A DNA stretch of 64,000 nucleotides from Pseudomonas poae (lineage in GTDB: Bacteria > Pseudomonadota > Gammaproteobacteria > Pseudomonadales > Pseudomonadaceae). A program made the position numbers and the translations under genes. Of this stretch, positions 1 to 8,293 are shown in pieces. The stretch spans positions 186,001 through 250,000 of the forward strand of contig NZ_JYLI01000003.1 in assembly GCF_001439785.1 (NCBI RefSeq), given 5' to 3'. The notes below the pieces were generated by a model. It was not told the origin of the DNA. It did not search any database and saw nothing but the letters and a program-made list of their open reading frames with translations. Position 1 is the first letter of the stretch; each line of letters opens with the position of its first letter.

Positions 1-1118
1 ACTTCTTCTACTTCTTCGGCTCCCTGGCCTTGCTGGTGCTGTTCAACCAGATCATTACCGGCGTCTGGCTGACGATGAGTTACACGCCCACGGCTGAGGA
101 AGCGTTCGCCTCCGTTGAAGGCATCATGCGTGACGTCAACCATGGAGCCACCCTTCGAACGCTGCATGCCGTGGGCGCCTCGATGTTCTTCATCGTCATC
201 TACCTGCACATGTTCCGTGGCCTGCTTTACGGTTCCTACCAGAAGCCCCGCGAGCTGGTGTGGGTGTTCGGCATGCTGATCTACCTGGCGCTCATGGCAG
301 AAGCTTTCATGGGCTATCTGCTGCCATGGGGGCAGATGTCGTACTGGGGCGCCCAGGTGATCATCTCGCTGTTCGGCGCAATTCCGCTGATCGGCAACGA
401 CCTGGCCCAGTGGATCCGGGGTGACTACCTGGTTTCCGGCATCACCCTGAACCGTTTCTTCGCGTTGCACGTCGTGGCCCTGCCGATCGTGATCCTGGGG
501 CTGGTGGTGCTGCACATCCTGGCGCTGCATGAGGTGGGGTCCAACAATCCGGATGGCGTGGACATCAAGCAGCACAAGGATGAGAACGGCATTCCGCTGG
601 ACGGTATTCCATTCCACCCTTACTACACCGTGAAAGACCTTGTCGGCGTGGTGGTATTTCTATTCGTGTTCTGCTCGATCGTGTTCTTTTTCCCGGAAAT
701 GGGCGGTTACTTCCTCGAGAGACCCAACTTCGAACCCGCCAACCCTCTCAAGACGCCCGAGCACATTGCCCCGGTCTGGTACTTCACGCCGTTCTACGCG
801 ATCCTGCGCGCCATTCCCGACAAATTCATGGGCGTGATCGCCATGGGTGCCGCTGTCGCGGCGTTGTTCGTGTTGCCCTGGCTCGACCGTAGCCCGGTCA
901 AGTCAATGCGCTACAAGGGCTGGCTGAGCAGGCTCTGGCTGTGGCTGTTCTGCATGTCGTTCGTGACGCTGGGCGTGCTGGGGCTACTGGCGCCGACGCC
1001 TGGGCGCACGGTGTTGTCGCAGGTCTGCACCTTCCTGTACTTCGCCTACTTCATGCTGATGCCGTTCTATACCCGGATCGAGAAGACCAGACCGGTTCCG
1101 CAAAGGGTGACGGGCTGA
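1..1118 (+). CDS. petB: Ubiquinol-cytochrome c reductase, cytochrome b subunit (5'-truncated by window edge)
   Basis: Cytochrome b of the bc1 complex passes electrons from ubiquinol through two b hemes in the inner membrane. The reading frame is open from position 3, so the true start lies before the window and roughly the first 30-40 residues are missing. Heme-ligand helices are visible: one reads LRTLHAVGASMFF...YLHMF and the later one RFFALHVV...VVLHILALHEVG. The PVWYF-type segment of the family is also present, followed by a C-terminal set of membrane helices. The stop codon overlaps the ATG of the cytochrome c1 gene (ATGA-type overlap), so the two are translationally coupled. The Rieske gene petA is expected just upstream, outside the window. 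Confidence 0.97.
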   Translation, partial: FFYFFGSLALLVLFNQIITGVWLTMSYTPTAEEAFASVEGIMRDVNHGATLRTLHAVGASMFFIVIYLHMFRGLLYGSYQKPRELVWVFGMLIYLALMAEAFMGYLLPWGQMSYWGAQVIISLFGAIPLIGNDLAQWIRGDYLVSGITLNRFFALHVVALPIVILGLVVLHILALHEVGSNNPDGVDIKQHKDENGIPLDGIPFHPYYTVKDLVGVVVFLFVFCSIVFFFPEMGGYFLERPNFEPANPLKTPEHIAPVWYFTPFYAILRAIPDKFMGVIAMGAAVAALFVLPWLDRSPVKSMRYKGWLSRLWLWLFCMSFVTLGVLGLLAPTPGRTVLSQVCTFLYFAYFMLMPFYTRIEKTRPVPQRVTG

Positions 1119-1897
1119 TGAAAAAACTATGTGTGGCATTAATGCTGGCTGCGCTGCCACTGCTGGCCTGCGCCGCCGAGCATGACGCACCGCTGGAGCA
1201 CGTCGACATCGACGTGTCCGACAAGGTCGCCCTGCAGGACGGCGCGCGCACCTTCGTCAACTATTGCATGGGCTGCCACAGCGCCAAGTACCAGCGCTAT
1301 GAGCGCGTGGCCGACGACCTGGGCATCCCTCACGCGCTGATGCTGGAGAAGCTGGTGTTCACCGGCGCCAAAATCGGCGACCACATGGACATTGGCATGC
1401 AACCTGCGGATGCCAAGGCCTGGTTCGGCGCGGTACCGCCCGACCTGACCCTGGTGGCCCGGGTTCGCGGCAACGATTGGCTGTACGGCTACCTCACGTC
1501 GTTCTACGAAGACCCGGCCCGCCCATGGGGCGTGAACAACAAGGTCTTCCCGAATGTGGGCATGCCGAACGTTCTGGTCGGCCTGCAGGGTCGCCAAGTG
1601 GTAGGATGCACGCAGGTTCAGGCCGTTGAAGATGGCAAGAAGCAATATGACCCGTTGACCGGTACGCCGCTGACCCATCAAGCGTGTGATCAACTGACCA
1701 TCCTGCCCAACACCGGTACGCTGAACGAAGAGCAGTTTGACGAGAAGGTCAGAAACCTGGTGACCTTCCTGGCCTACTCGGCCAACCCGGTCAAATTGCA
1801 GCATCAGCGCATCGGTACGTACGTCTTGCTCTACCTGGCTTTCTTCTTTGTATTCGCCTATCTGCTCAAACGTGAATACTGGAAAGATGTGCATTGA
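1118..1897 (+). CDS. petC: Ubiquinol-cytochrome c reductase, cytochrome c1
   Basis: Cytochrome c1 is the membrane-anchored c-type heme subunit that takes electrons from the Rieske protein and hands them to soluble cytochrome c. The product is 259 residues. A Sec signal peptide covers about residues 1-19, ending in ACAA. The covalent heme motif CMGCH is at 50-54, and a likely axial Met lies in NVGMPNV near 149. A single C-terminal anchor helix (about 232-250) is followed by a basic tail. The ATG overlaps the petB stop by one base. A longer in-frame upstream reading exists but would lie wholly inside petB and lose the signal peptide, so it is rejected. Confidence 0.97.
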   Translation: MKKLCVALMLAALPLLACAAEHDAPLEHVDIDVSDKVALQDGARTFVNYCMGCHSAKYQRYERVADDLGIPHALMLEKLVFTGAKIGDHMDIGMQPADAKAWFGAVPPDLTLVARVRGNDWLYGYLTSFYEDPARPWGVNNKVFPNVGMPNVLVGLQGRQVVGCTQVQAVEDGKKQYDPLTGTPLTHQACDQLTILPNTGTLNEEQFDEKVRNLVTFLAYSANPVKLQHQRIGTYVLLYLAFFFVFAYLLKREYWKDVH

Positions 1898-2046
1898 TCC
1901 AACCGTAAGCAATTGCTGTTAATCTTGCGCGCCCAGCGGCTTCTCTGACTACACGGCGACCTGGTTGAACCGGGTGCTGCAGAGAGGCGCCCTGGGCGCG
2001 CTCGTTTTTGAGCTTTCGATAATTTCAACAAGCGAGGAGGACCGCC

Positions 2047-2664
2047 ATGGGCGTGACCAACCGGTTGGCCTGTTACTCCGACCCCGCCGACCACTATTCC
2101 CACCGAGTACGTATCGTGCTCGCAGAGAAGGGTGTCAGCGCCGAGATCATCAGTGTGGAAGCGGGTCGTCATCCGCCGAAGCTGATCGAAGTGAACCCTT
2201 ACGGCAGCTTGCCCACCCTGGTCGATCGTGACCTGGCGTTGTGGGAGTCGACCGTGGTGATGGAATACCTGGATGAGCGTTACCCGCATCCGCCCTTGCT
2301 GCCGGTGTATCCGGTGGCGCGCGCCAACAGCCGCCTGTTGATTCACCGGATCCAGCGCGACTGGTGCGGGCTGGTGGATGTGATCCTCGATTCGCGCAGC
2401 AAAGAGGCAGCCCGTGTCGTGGCGCGCAAGGAATTGCGCGAGAGCCTGACAGGCGTTTCGCCGCTGTTCGCGGATAAACCTTTTTTCCTCAGCGAGGAAC
2501 AAAGTTTGGTGGATTGCTGCCTACTACCCATACTCTGGCGCTTGCCGATCCTGGGCATTGAATTGCCACGGCCGGCCAAGCCGCTGCTTGATTACATGGA
2601 TCGCCAATTTGCGCGTGAGGCTTTCCAGGCGAGTCTGTCTGGCGTCGAACGCGACATGCGCTAA
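2047..2664 (+). CDS. sspA: Stringent starvation protein A (RNA polymerase-associated, GST fold)
   Basis: SspA binds RNA polymerase and changes promoter choice during starvation and acid stress; in pseudomonads it also affects virulence genes. The 205-residue product has the thioredoxin-like N-terminal half (about 8-85, with [14 protein letters not shown] and the [19 protein letters not shown] stretch typical of SspA) and an all-helical GST C-terminal half. The GST catalytic residue is not conserved in this family and no enzyme activity is expected. The ATG at 2047 has a strong AGGAGG Shine-Dalgarno about 6 bases upstream. It sits in tandem with sspB, 17 bases apart, which is the standard operon. 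Confidence 0.96.
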   Translation: MGVTNRLACYSDPADHYSHRVRIVLAEKGVSAEIISVEAGRHPPKLIEVNPYGSLPTLVDRDLALWESTVVMEYLDERYPHPPLLPVYPVARANSRLLIHRIQRDWCGLVDVILDSRSKEAARVVARKELRESLTGVSPLFADKPFFLSEEQSLVDCCLLPILWRLPILGIELPRPAKPLLDYMDRQFAREAFQASLSGVERDMR

Positions 2665-2681
2665 GGCTTAAGGAGCCGTTG

Positions 2682-3101
2682 ATGAACTCCAGTCGACCCT
2701 ATTTGGTCCGCGCCCTCTACGAGTGGATTGTGGACAACGATTGCACCCCGCACATGCTGGTCAATTCCGAATTCCCCAAGGTGGATGTACCTCAGGGTTT
2801 TGCCAGTGACGGACAGATTGTGCTGAACGTATCACCCAGTGCCGTGCGCCACCTGCACATGGACAACGAAGCCGTCAGCTTCGAAGGCCGTTTCGGCGGT
2901 GTGCCGCATACGCTGTTCGTGCCGATTGGCGCCATCCTCGGCATCTACGCCCGGGAAAATGGCCAGGGCATGGTGTTTGATCTCGAATCGCCTTTCGAGG
3001 ACGAGCCATCCATCGAAGACGACGGCGGTAATGATCTGCCGCCGCCGGATTCGGAGCCACCGCGCCCCAGCGGCCGGCCGAGCTTGAAAGTGGTGAAGTA
3101 A
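2682..3101 (+). CDS. sspB: ClpXP protease specificity-enhancing factor SspB
   Basis: SspB is an adaptor that tethers ssrA-tagged and some other substrates to ClpXP. The product is 139 residues: a folded substrate-binding domain (about 1-110), an acidic and proline-rich flexible linker (about 105-130), and a C-terminal RPSLKVVK peptide matching the ClpX-binding (XB) motif of the family. I choose the ATG at 2682 rather than the TTG at 2679 because AAGGAG lies about 8 bases upstream and the protein then begins MNSSRPYLVRALYEW. It follows sspA, and a strong terminator follows it. Confidence 0.96.
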   Translation: MNSSRPYLVRALYEWIVDNDCTPHMLVNSEFPKVDVPQGFASDGQIVLNVSPSAVRHLHMDNEAVSFEGRFGGVPHTLFVPIGAILGIYARENGQGMVFDLESPFEDEPSIEDDGGNDLPPPDSEPPRPSGRPSLKVVK

Positions 3102-3131
3102 AGGGTTTGTCCTTGCGGACGCTCCCAATCA

Positions 3132-3161
3132 ATGCCCCGACCTGTGTCGGGGCATTTTTTT
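3132..3161 (+). terminator. Rho-independent terminator after sspB
   Basis: A 9-bp perfect stem (ATGCCCCGA at 3132-3140 with TCGGGGCAT at 3147-3155) and a 6-base loop are followed by a run of T. It ends the petBC/sspAB side before the unrelated GntR regulator. Confidence 0.9.
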
Positions 3162-3201
3162 GCGCGCAGGATAGGGGTGAAAGTCGCGCCTGGACGGTGA
3201 T

Positions 3202-3209
3202 CGTACAAC
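3202..3209. promoter_or_regulatory. Candidate operator box upstream of the GntR regulator gene
   Basis: The 8-base box TCGTACAA is the exact reverse complement of TTGTACGA at 4251-4258 in front of kdgD. FCD-type GntR regulators commonly bind short palindromes with GT...AC cores, so this may be an autoregulatory site of the adjacent regulator. The match is seen in the sequence; the binding is inference. Confidence 0.4.
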
Positions 3210-3259
3210 CACCATGGGCTATGATGCGTGTTCAAGCTCACCGAGAAAGATGATTCATC

Positions 3260-4009
3260 ATGGAAAACGCCAGCACCGCCCCTCGTCTTCCCCGCAAGCG
3301 CCGCAGCCTTGCCCAGGAATTGGTCACGGTGTTGTCCGAGCAGATCCGTGACGGCCAGCTCAAGCGCGGTGACAAGTTGCCCACCGAGTCGGCGATCATG
3401 GACGCCCATGGGGTCAGCCGCACGGTGGTGCGCGAAGCCATCTCGCGCCTGCAGGCGGCGGGGCAGGTGGAGACCCGCCACGGCATCGGCACCTTTGTGC
3501 TCGATACGCCAAGCCCCAGCGGCTTTCGCATTGACCCGGCCACCGTGGTGACCCTGCGTGACGTATTGGCGATCCTCGAGCTGCGTATCAGCCTGGAGGT
3601 GGAGTCGGCGGGCCTGGCTGCCTTGCGCCGCAGTGATGAGCAACTGGCCGCCATGCGCGCCGCCCTCGACGCCCTCAACGAAAGCGCCGCCCACGCCGGC
3701 GACGCGGTTGCCTCGGACTTTGCGTTTCACCTGGAAATCGCCCTGTCCACCGGCAACCGTTACTTCACCGACATCATGACTCACCTGGGCACCAGCATCA
3801 TCCCGCGAACCCGCCTGAATTCGGCGCGTCTGGCCCATGACGACCAGCAGCACTACATGGTCCGCCTGAGTCGCGAACACGAAGAAATCTACGACGCCAT
3901 CGCCCGCCAGGATTCGGACGCGGCCCGCGCCGCGATGCGCCTGCACCTGACCAACAGCCGCGAGCGCCTGCGCCATGCCCATGAAGAGGCAGAGGCGCAG
4001 CGCAACTGA
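3260..4009 (+). CDS. GntR-family (FadR/FCD subfamily) regulator of the galactarate/glucarate cluster
   Basis: This 249-residue transcription factor has an N-terminal winged helix-turn-helix (about 12-80, including KLPTESAIMDAHGVSRTVVREAI) and a C-terminal FCD effector domain (about 100-235). The likely metal/ligand residues of FCD domains are visible: D153 and H157 in SDFAFH, H207 in REHEEI and H229 in RLHL. It is followed in the same direction by kdgD, an aldehyde dehydrogenase, a hexarate permease and garD. By position it is the likely local regulator, responding to a hexarate or a degradation intermediate; this is inference. The ATG at 3260 starts just before the conserved HTH. GguR-type regulators of galactarate/glucarate use are the nearest functional analogue I can name. 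Confidence 0.85.
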   Translation: MENASTAPRLPRKRRSLAQELVTVLSEQIRDGQLKRGDKLPTESAIMDAHGVSRTVVREAISRLQAAGQVETRHGIGTFVLDTPSPSGFRIDPATVVTLRDVLAILELRISLEVESAGLAALRRSDEQLAAMRAALDALNESAAHAGDAVASDFAFHLEIALSTGNRYFTDIMTHLGTSIIPRTRLNSARLAHDDQQHYMVRLSREHEEIYDAIARQDSDAARAAMRLHLTNSRERLRHAHEEAEAQRN

Positions 4010-4033
4010 AGCAGAGGTTGCACGCGGTCAAAA

Positions 4034-4130
4034 TGTGGGAGGGGGCTTGCTCCCGAAGGCAGTGGGTCAGTCAACATCAATGTTTGATGGATCGACGCTT
4101 TCGCGAACAAGTCGCACCACCGCTCCCACA
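4034..4130. repeat. REPIN-like inverted REP pair
   Basis: The left arm begins TGTGGGAGGGGGCTTGCTCC, and the right arm ends in CGCTCCCACA, an imperfect inverted copy with a diverged middle. It is typical of pairs of REP hairpins in fluorescent pseudomonads and lies in the 318-base gap between the regulator and kdgD. A further half element (CCCCTCCCACA) lies near 4165-4178. Such elements are moved by a RAYT transposase encoded elsewhere. Confidence 0.75.
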
Positions 4131-4249
4131 GGGGATCTGCGCTTAACTGACTGGCATCAGAGCAAACCCCTCCCACATTGATTTCCATCGTCTGGAAAAT
4201 CCTGCTGCACACCCGTTGCGATGAATTGCAGTTGACGAATCCTTTTATA

Positions 4250-4269
4250 GTTGTACGATGACGTACGAC
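4250..4269. promoter_or_regulatory. Candidate operator upstream of kdgD (two GTAC boxes in inverted repeat)
   Basis: GTTGTACG (4250-4257) and CGTACGAC (4262-4269) form an inverted repeat with one mismatch in eight and a 4-base spacer. The left box contains TTGTACGA, whose reverse complement recurs before the regulator gene at 3202-3209. The site is about 60 bases before the kdgD start, a position suited to repression by a GntR/FCD protein. The repeat is observed; its assignment to this regulator is inferred. Confidence 0.55.
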
Positions 4270-4327
4270 ATCATCACAACCAACAATAACCTTTCGACAG
4301 AAAGTTTTCGCCCAGGGTGTTCGAATA

Positions 4328-5239
4328 ATGAATCCACAAGAACTGAAGTCCATCCTTTCCCACGGTCTGCTGTCTTTCCCGGTGACCGATTTCAACGCCC
4401 AGGGTGACTTTCACCAGGCGGGCTATATCAAGCGTCTTGAGTGGCTGGCCCCGTACGGCGCCACGGCCCTGTTCGCCGCAGGCGGCACCGGTGAGTTTTT
4501 CTCCCTGGCGGCCAGCGAATACTCCCAGGTGGTGAAAACCGCAGTCGATACCTGCGCCTCCAGCGTGCCGATTCTTGCCGGTGTGGGCGGTGCGACGCGC
4601 CAGGCCATCGAATACGCCCAGGAGGCCGAGCGCCTCGGTGCCAAGGGCCTGCTGCTGCTGCCGCATTACCTCACTGAAGCCAGCCAGGACGGGGTTGCCG
4701 CCCACGTTGAAGCCGTGTGCAAATCGGTCAAGATCGGCGTCGTGGTGTACAACCGCAACGTTTGCCGCCTGACTGCGCCGCTGCTGGAACGCCTGGCCGA
4801 GCGCTGCCCGAACCTGATCGGCTACAAGGACGGTCTGGGTGACATCGAGTTGATGGTGTCGATCCGCCGTCGTCTGGGTGACCGTTTCAGCTACCTCGGC
4901 GGCCTGCCGACTGCAGAGGTTTACGCCGCTGCCTACAAGGCCCTGGGCGTGCCGGTGTACTCCTCGGCGGTGTTCAACTTCATCCCGAAAACCGCGATGG
5001 ACTTCTACCACGCGATTGCCAAAGACGACCACGCCACCGTGGCCAACATCATCGACGACTTCTTCCTGCCGTACCTTGATATCCGTAACCGCAAAGCCGG
5101 CTACGCCGTGAGCATCGTCAAGGCGGGTGCGAAAATCGCTGGCTACGACGCAGGCCCGGTGCGCACGCCGCTGACCGACCTGCTGCCGGAAGAGTACGAA
5201 GCCCTGGCCGCGCTGATCGACAAGCAAGGCCCGCAATAA
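4328..5239 (+). CDS. kdgD: 5-dehydro-4-deoxyglucarate dehydratase
   Basis: This member of the DapA/N-acetylneuraminate lyase family dehydrates and decarboxylates 5-keto-4-deoxy-D-glucarate to 2-oxoglutarate semialdehyde. The 303-residue length matches the family. Visible features are the GGTGEFFSL substrate loop (52-60), Tyr141 in VVVYNRN, and the Schiff-base Lys167 in [10 protein letters not shown]. The context fits exactly: GarD makes the substrate and the next gene oxidises the product. The N-terminus ([20 protein letters not shown]) is the usual one for KdgD. The ribosome site before it is weak. Confidence 0.96.
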   Translation: MNPQELKSILSHGLLSFPVTDFNAQGDFHQAGYIKRLEWLAPYGATALFAAGGTGEFFSLAASEYSQVVKTAVDTCASSVPILAGVGGATRQAIEYAQEAERLGAKGLLLLPHYLTEASQDGVAAHVEAVCKSVKIGVVVYNRNVCRLTAPLLERLAERCPNLIGYKDGLGDIELMVSIRRRLGDRFSYLGGLPTAEVYAAAYKALGVPVYSSAVFNFIPKTAMDFYHAIAKDDHATVANIIDDFFLPYLDIRNRKAGYAVSIVKAGAKIAGYDAGPVRTPLTDLLPEEYEALAALIDKQGPQ

Positions 5240-5250
5240 CTTATCAACAA

Positions 5251-5276
5251 GGCCGCTGAGCAATCAGCGGCCTTTT
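5251..5276 (+). terminator. Intercistronic hairpin / partial terminator between kdgD and the aldehyde dehydrogenase
   Basis: A 9-bp perfect stem (GGCCGCTGA with TCAGCGGCC), a GCAA tetraloop and only four T form a weak Rho-independent terminator inside what looks like an operon. It may reduce downstream expression or protect the 3' end of the kdgD message. Confidence 0.6.
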
Positions 5277-5293
5277 GCGTCAGGAGAAGATTC

Positions 5294-6739
5294 GTGTCCC
5301 AAGCAAAGCGTTTTGAAAACTACATCAATGGCGAATGGGTAGCCGGTGCCGACTACTGCACCAACCTCAACCCGTCGGAGTTGTCCGATGTCATTGGTGA
5401 ATACGCCAAGGCCGATGTCGCCCAGGTCAACGCTGCTATCGACGCCGCCCGCGCTGCGTTCCCGGCCTGGTCCACCTCCGGGATCCAGGCTCGCCATGAC
5501 GCGCTGGATAAGGTCGGCAGCGAAATCCTCGCCCGCCGCGAAGAACTCGGCACCCTGCTGGCGCGGGAAGAGGGCAAGACCCTGCCCGAGGCCATTGGTG
5601 AAGTGACCCGCGCCGGCAATATCTTCAAGTTCTTCGCCGGTGAATGCCTGCGTCTGTCCGGCGACTACGTGCCCTCGGTACGTCCGGGCGTCAACGTCGA
5701 AGTCACCCGCGAAGCATTGGGCGTGGTCGGCCTGATCACCCCGTGGAATTTTCCGATCGCCATCCCCGCCTGGAAAATCGCCCCGGCCCTGGCCTACGGT
5801 AACTGCGTGGTGATCAAACCGGCTGAGCTGGTACCCGGCTGCGCCTGGGCCCTGGCCGAGATCATCTCGCGCGCGGGCTTCCCCGCCGGTGTGTTCAACC
5901 TGGTGATGGGCAGCGGTCGCGTGGTCGGTGACGTGCTGGTCAACAGCCCGAAAGTGGATGGCATCAGCTTCACCGGCTCCGTGGGCGTCGGGCGCCAGAT
6001 CGCTGTCAGCTGCGTGTCGCGCCAGGCCAAGGTGCAGTTGGAAATGGGCGGCAAGAACCCGCAGATCATTCTCGATGACGCCGACCTCAAGCAGGCTGTC
6101 GAGCTGTCGGTGCAGAGTGCGTTCTACTCCACCGGCCAGCGCTGCACCGCGTCGAGCCGTCTGATCGTCACCGCCGGTATTCACGACCAGTTCGTCGCGG
6201 CGATGGCCGAGCGCATGAAGTCGATCAAGGTCGGCCACGCCCTCAAAAGCGGTACCGACATCGGCCCGGTAGTGTCCCAGGCCCAACTGGACCAGGACCT
6301 GAAATACATCGACATCGGCCAAAGCGAAGGCGCGCGGCTGGTGAGTGGCGGCGGCCTGGTGACTTGTGACACCGAAGGCTACTACCTGGCGCCAACGCTG
6401 TTTGCCGACAGCGAAGCGGCGATGCGCATCAGCCGTGAAGAGATCTTCGGCCCGGTGGCCAACGTGGTGCGCGTGGCGGATTACGAGGCGGCGCTGGCGA
6501 TGGCCAACGACACCGAGTTCGGTCTGTCGGCGGGCATCGCCACCACGTCCCTGAAATACGCCAACCACTTCAAGCGCCACTCCCAGGCCGGGATGGTGAT
6601 GGTCAACCTGCCCACCGCCGGCGTCGACTATCACGTGCCGTTTGGTGGCCGTAAAGGCTCGTCCTATGGCTCGCGCGAGCAGGGCCGCTATGCGCAAGAG
6701 TTCTACACCGTGGTGAAGACCAGCTATATCGGTTCGTAA
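5294..6739 (+). CDS. 2-oxoglutarate semialdehyde (2,5-dioxovalerate) dehydrogenase
   Basis: This NAD(P)-dependent aldehyde dehydrogenase of 481 residues should oxidise the KdgD product to 2-oxoglutarate and so feed the TCA cycle. Motifs seen are TPWNFP (150-155), the IKPAE cofactor segment (174-178), catalytic Glu250 in LEMGGKNP, and the nucleophile Cys284 in GQRCTAS. The start is GTG at 5294, with AGGAG 7 bases upstream; no closer ATG restores the conserved N-terminus. The substrate is inferred from the position between kdgD and the hexarate permease and not from sequence alone, since the family is broad. Confidence 0.9.
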   Translation: MSQAKRFENYINGEWVAGADYCTNLNPSELSDVIGEYAKADVAQVNAAIDAARAAFPAWSTSGIQARHDALDKVGSEILARREELGTLLAREEGKTLPEAIGEVTRAGNIFKFFAGECLRLSGDYVPSVRPGVNVEVTREALGVVGLITPWNFPIAIPAWKIAPALAYGNCVVIKPAELVPGCAWALAEIISRAGFPAGVFNLVMGSGRVVGDVLVNSPKVDGISFTGSVGVGRQIAVSCVSRQAKVQLEMGGKNPQIILDDADLKQAVELSVQSAFYSTGQRCTASSRLIVTAGIHDQFVAAMAERMKSIKVGHALKSGTDIGPVVSQAQLDQDLKYIDIGQSEGARLVSGGGLVTCDTEGYYLAPTLFADSEAAMRISREEIFGPVANVVRVADYEAALAMANDTEFGLSAGIATTSLKYANHFKRHSQAGMVMVNLPTAGVDYHVPFGGRKGSSYGSREQGRYAQEFYTVVKTSYIGS

Positions 6740-6763
6740 TACGCAACACCTGTGGCAACGCTG

Positions 6764-6853
6764 TCTGTGGGCGCTGGCTTGCCTGCGATGCAGTCACCTC
6801 GGAGTGTCAATCACTCCACGGTGATGCTATCGCAGGCAAGCCGGCTCCTACAG
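6764..6853. repeat. REPIN-like inverted REP pair (second family)
   Basis: The left arm (TGTGGGCGCTGGCTTGCCTG) and the right arm (GCAGGCAAGCCGGCTCCTAC) are inverted around an ATGCAGTCACC/GGTGATGC inner pairing. The core, GGCTTGCCTGCGAT, differs from the GGCTTGCTC elements elsewhere in the window. It lies between the dehydrogenase and the permease. Confidence 0.75.
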
Positions 6854-6917
6854 AAAGCGTTGTCCGCAGCACAACTTGATGACCCGCAAAAAAAATAATT
6901 AGTGGGAGTACTTCTAC

Positions 6918-8282
6918 ATGCAAGCGACCAAGCCGACCCACGTCCGCTATTTGATCCTGCTCATGCTGTTTCTGGTGACCACGATCAACTACGCCGACCG
7001 GGCCACCATCGCCATCGCCGGCTCCAGCCTGCAAAAAGACCTCGGCATCGACGCGGTCACCCTCGGTTATATCTTCTCTGCATTCGGTTGGGCCTACGTG
7101 GCCGGGCAAATTCCCGGTGGCTGGCTGCTCGATCGGTTCGGCTCGAAGAAAGTCTATGCCCTGAGCATCTTTACCTGGTCGCTGTTCACCGTGCTGCAAG
7201 GCTATGTCGGAGAGTTCGGTATCTCCACCGCCGTGGTTGCGCTGTTCATGCTGCGCTTCATGGTGGGCCTGGCCGAAGCACCGTCGTTTCCTGGCAATGC
7301 CCGTATCGTCGCGGCGTGGTTCCCCACGGCCGAGCGCGGCACGGCATCGGCGATCTTCAACTCGGCGCAGTACTTTGCCACCGTGTTGTTCGCGCCGCTG
7401 ATGGGCTGGATCGTCTACAGCTTCGGCTGGCAGCACGTGTTCATCGTGATGGGCGTGATCGGCATCGTCTTCTCGCTGATCTGGCTGAAAGTTATCCACA
7501 GTCCGCGCCAGCACCCGATGATCAACGCAGCCGAACTCGATTACATCGCGGCCAATGGCGCGATGGTCGACATGGATCAGGACAAGGGCAAGGGCAAGAA
7601 AACCGACGGTCCGAAGTGGGATTACATCCGCCAGTTGCTGACCAACCGCATGATGCTCGGCGTGTACCTGGGCCAGTACTGCATCAACGGCATCACCTAT
7701 TTCTTCCTGACGTGGTTTCCGGTGTACCTGGTTCAGGACCGTGGCATGACCATCCTCAAGGCCGGTTTCATCGCCTCGTTGCCGGCCATCTGCGGCTTTA
7801 TCGGCGGTGTGCTGGGCGGGGTGATTTCCGATTACCTGCTGCGCAAGGGGCATTCGCTGACTTTCGCGCGCAAGGCGCCGATCATTGGCGGCCTGCTGAT
7901 CTCCAGCAGCATCGTGGCGTGCAACTACGTGGATATCGAATGGATGGTGGTGGGCTTCATGGCCCTGGCCTTCTTCGGCAAAGGCGTTGGCGCACTGGGC
8001 TGGGCGGTGGTGTCCGACACCTCGCCCAAACAGATCGCCGGCCTCAGTGGCGGCTTGTTCAACACCTTCGGTAACCTGGCGTCGATTACCACGCCTATCG
8101 TGATCGGTTACATCATCAGCACCACCGGCTCGTTCAAATGGGCGCTGGTGTTCGTCGGTGCCAACGCGCTGGTGGCGGTGTTCAGCTACCTGGTCATCGT
8201 TGGTCCGATCAAGCGTGTAGTCCTCAAAGAGCCGCCAAGCAAGGGGCCATCGTTGACCAACCTAACCGAAGCGCATTCCTGA
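6918..8282 (+). CDS. gudP: MFS hexarate (D-glucarate/D-galactarate) transporter, GudP-like
   Basis: This 454-residue major facilitator of the anion:cation symporter family (GudP/GarP type) has about 12 membrane helices. The N-terminal segment ([20 protein letters not shown]) and the [13 protein letters not shown] loop 2-3 are typical of GudP, ExuT and related acid-sugar carriers. A charged central loop (about 205-232) separates the two six-helix halves. It should import D-glucarate and/or galactarate by proton symport. GGGAG lies about 10 bases before the ATG. It is followed after 11 bases by garD, so the two are probably co-transcribed. The exact substrate preference cannot be read from sequence. 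Confidence 0.9.
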   Translation: MQATKPTHVRYLILLMLFLVTTINYADRATIAIAGSSLQKDLGIDAVTLGYIFSAFGWAYVAGQIPGGWLLDRFGSKKVYALSIFTWSLFTVLQGYVGEFGISTAVVALFMLRFMVGLAEAPSFPGNARIVAAWFPTAERGTASAIFNSAQYFATVLFAPLMGWIVYSFGWQHVFIVMGVIGIVFSLIWLKVIHSPRQHPMINAAELDYIAANGAMVDMDQDKGKGKKTDGPKWDYIRQLLTNRMMLGVYLGQYCINGITYFFLTWFPVYLVQDRGMTILKAGFIASLPAICGFIGGVLGGVISDYLLRKGHSLTFARKAPIIGGLLISSSIVACNYVDIEWMVVGFMALAFFGKGVGALGWAVVSDTSPKQIAGLSGGLFNTFGNLASITTPIVIGYIISTTGSFKWALVFVGANALVAVFSYLVIVGPIKRVVLKEPPSKGPSLTNLTEAHS

Positions 8283-8293
8283 GAGGCCCCGTG

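Noticed and set aside
8138..8293. Longer N-terminus for garD
   Set aside because: The extra 52 codons lie within gudP in another frame, and the ATG at 8294 gives the family's normal length.
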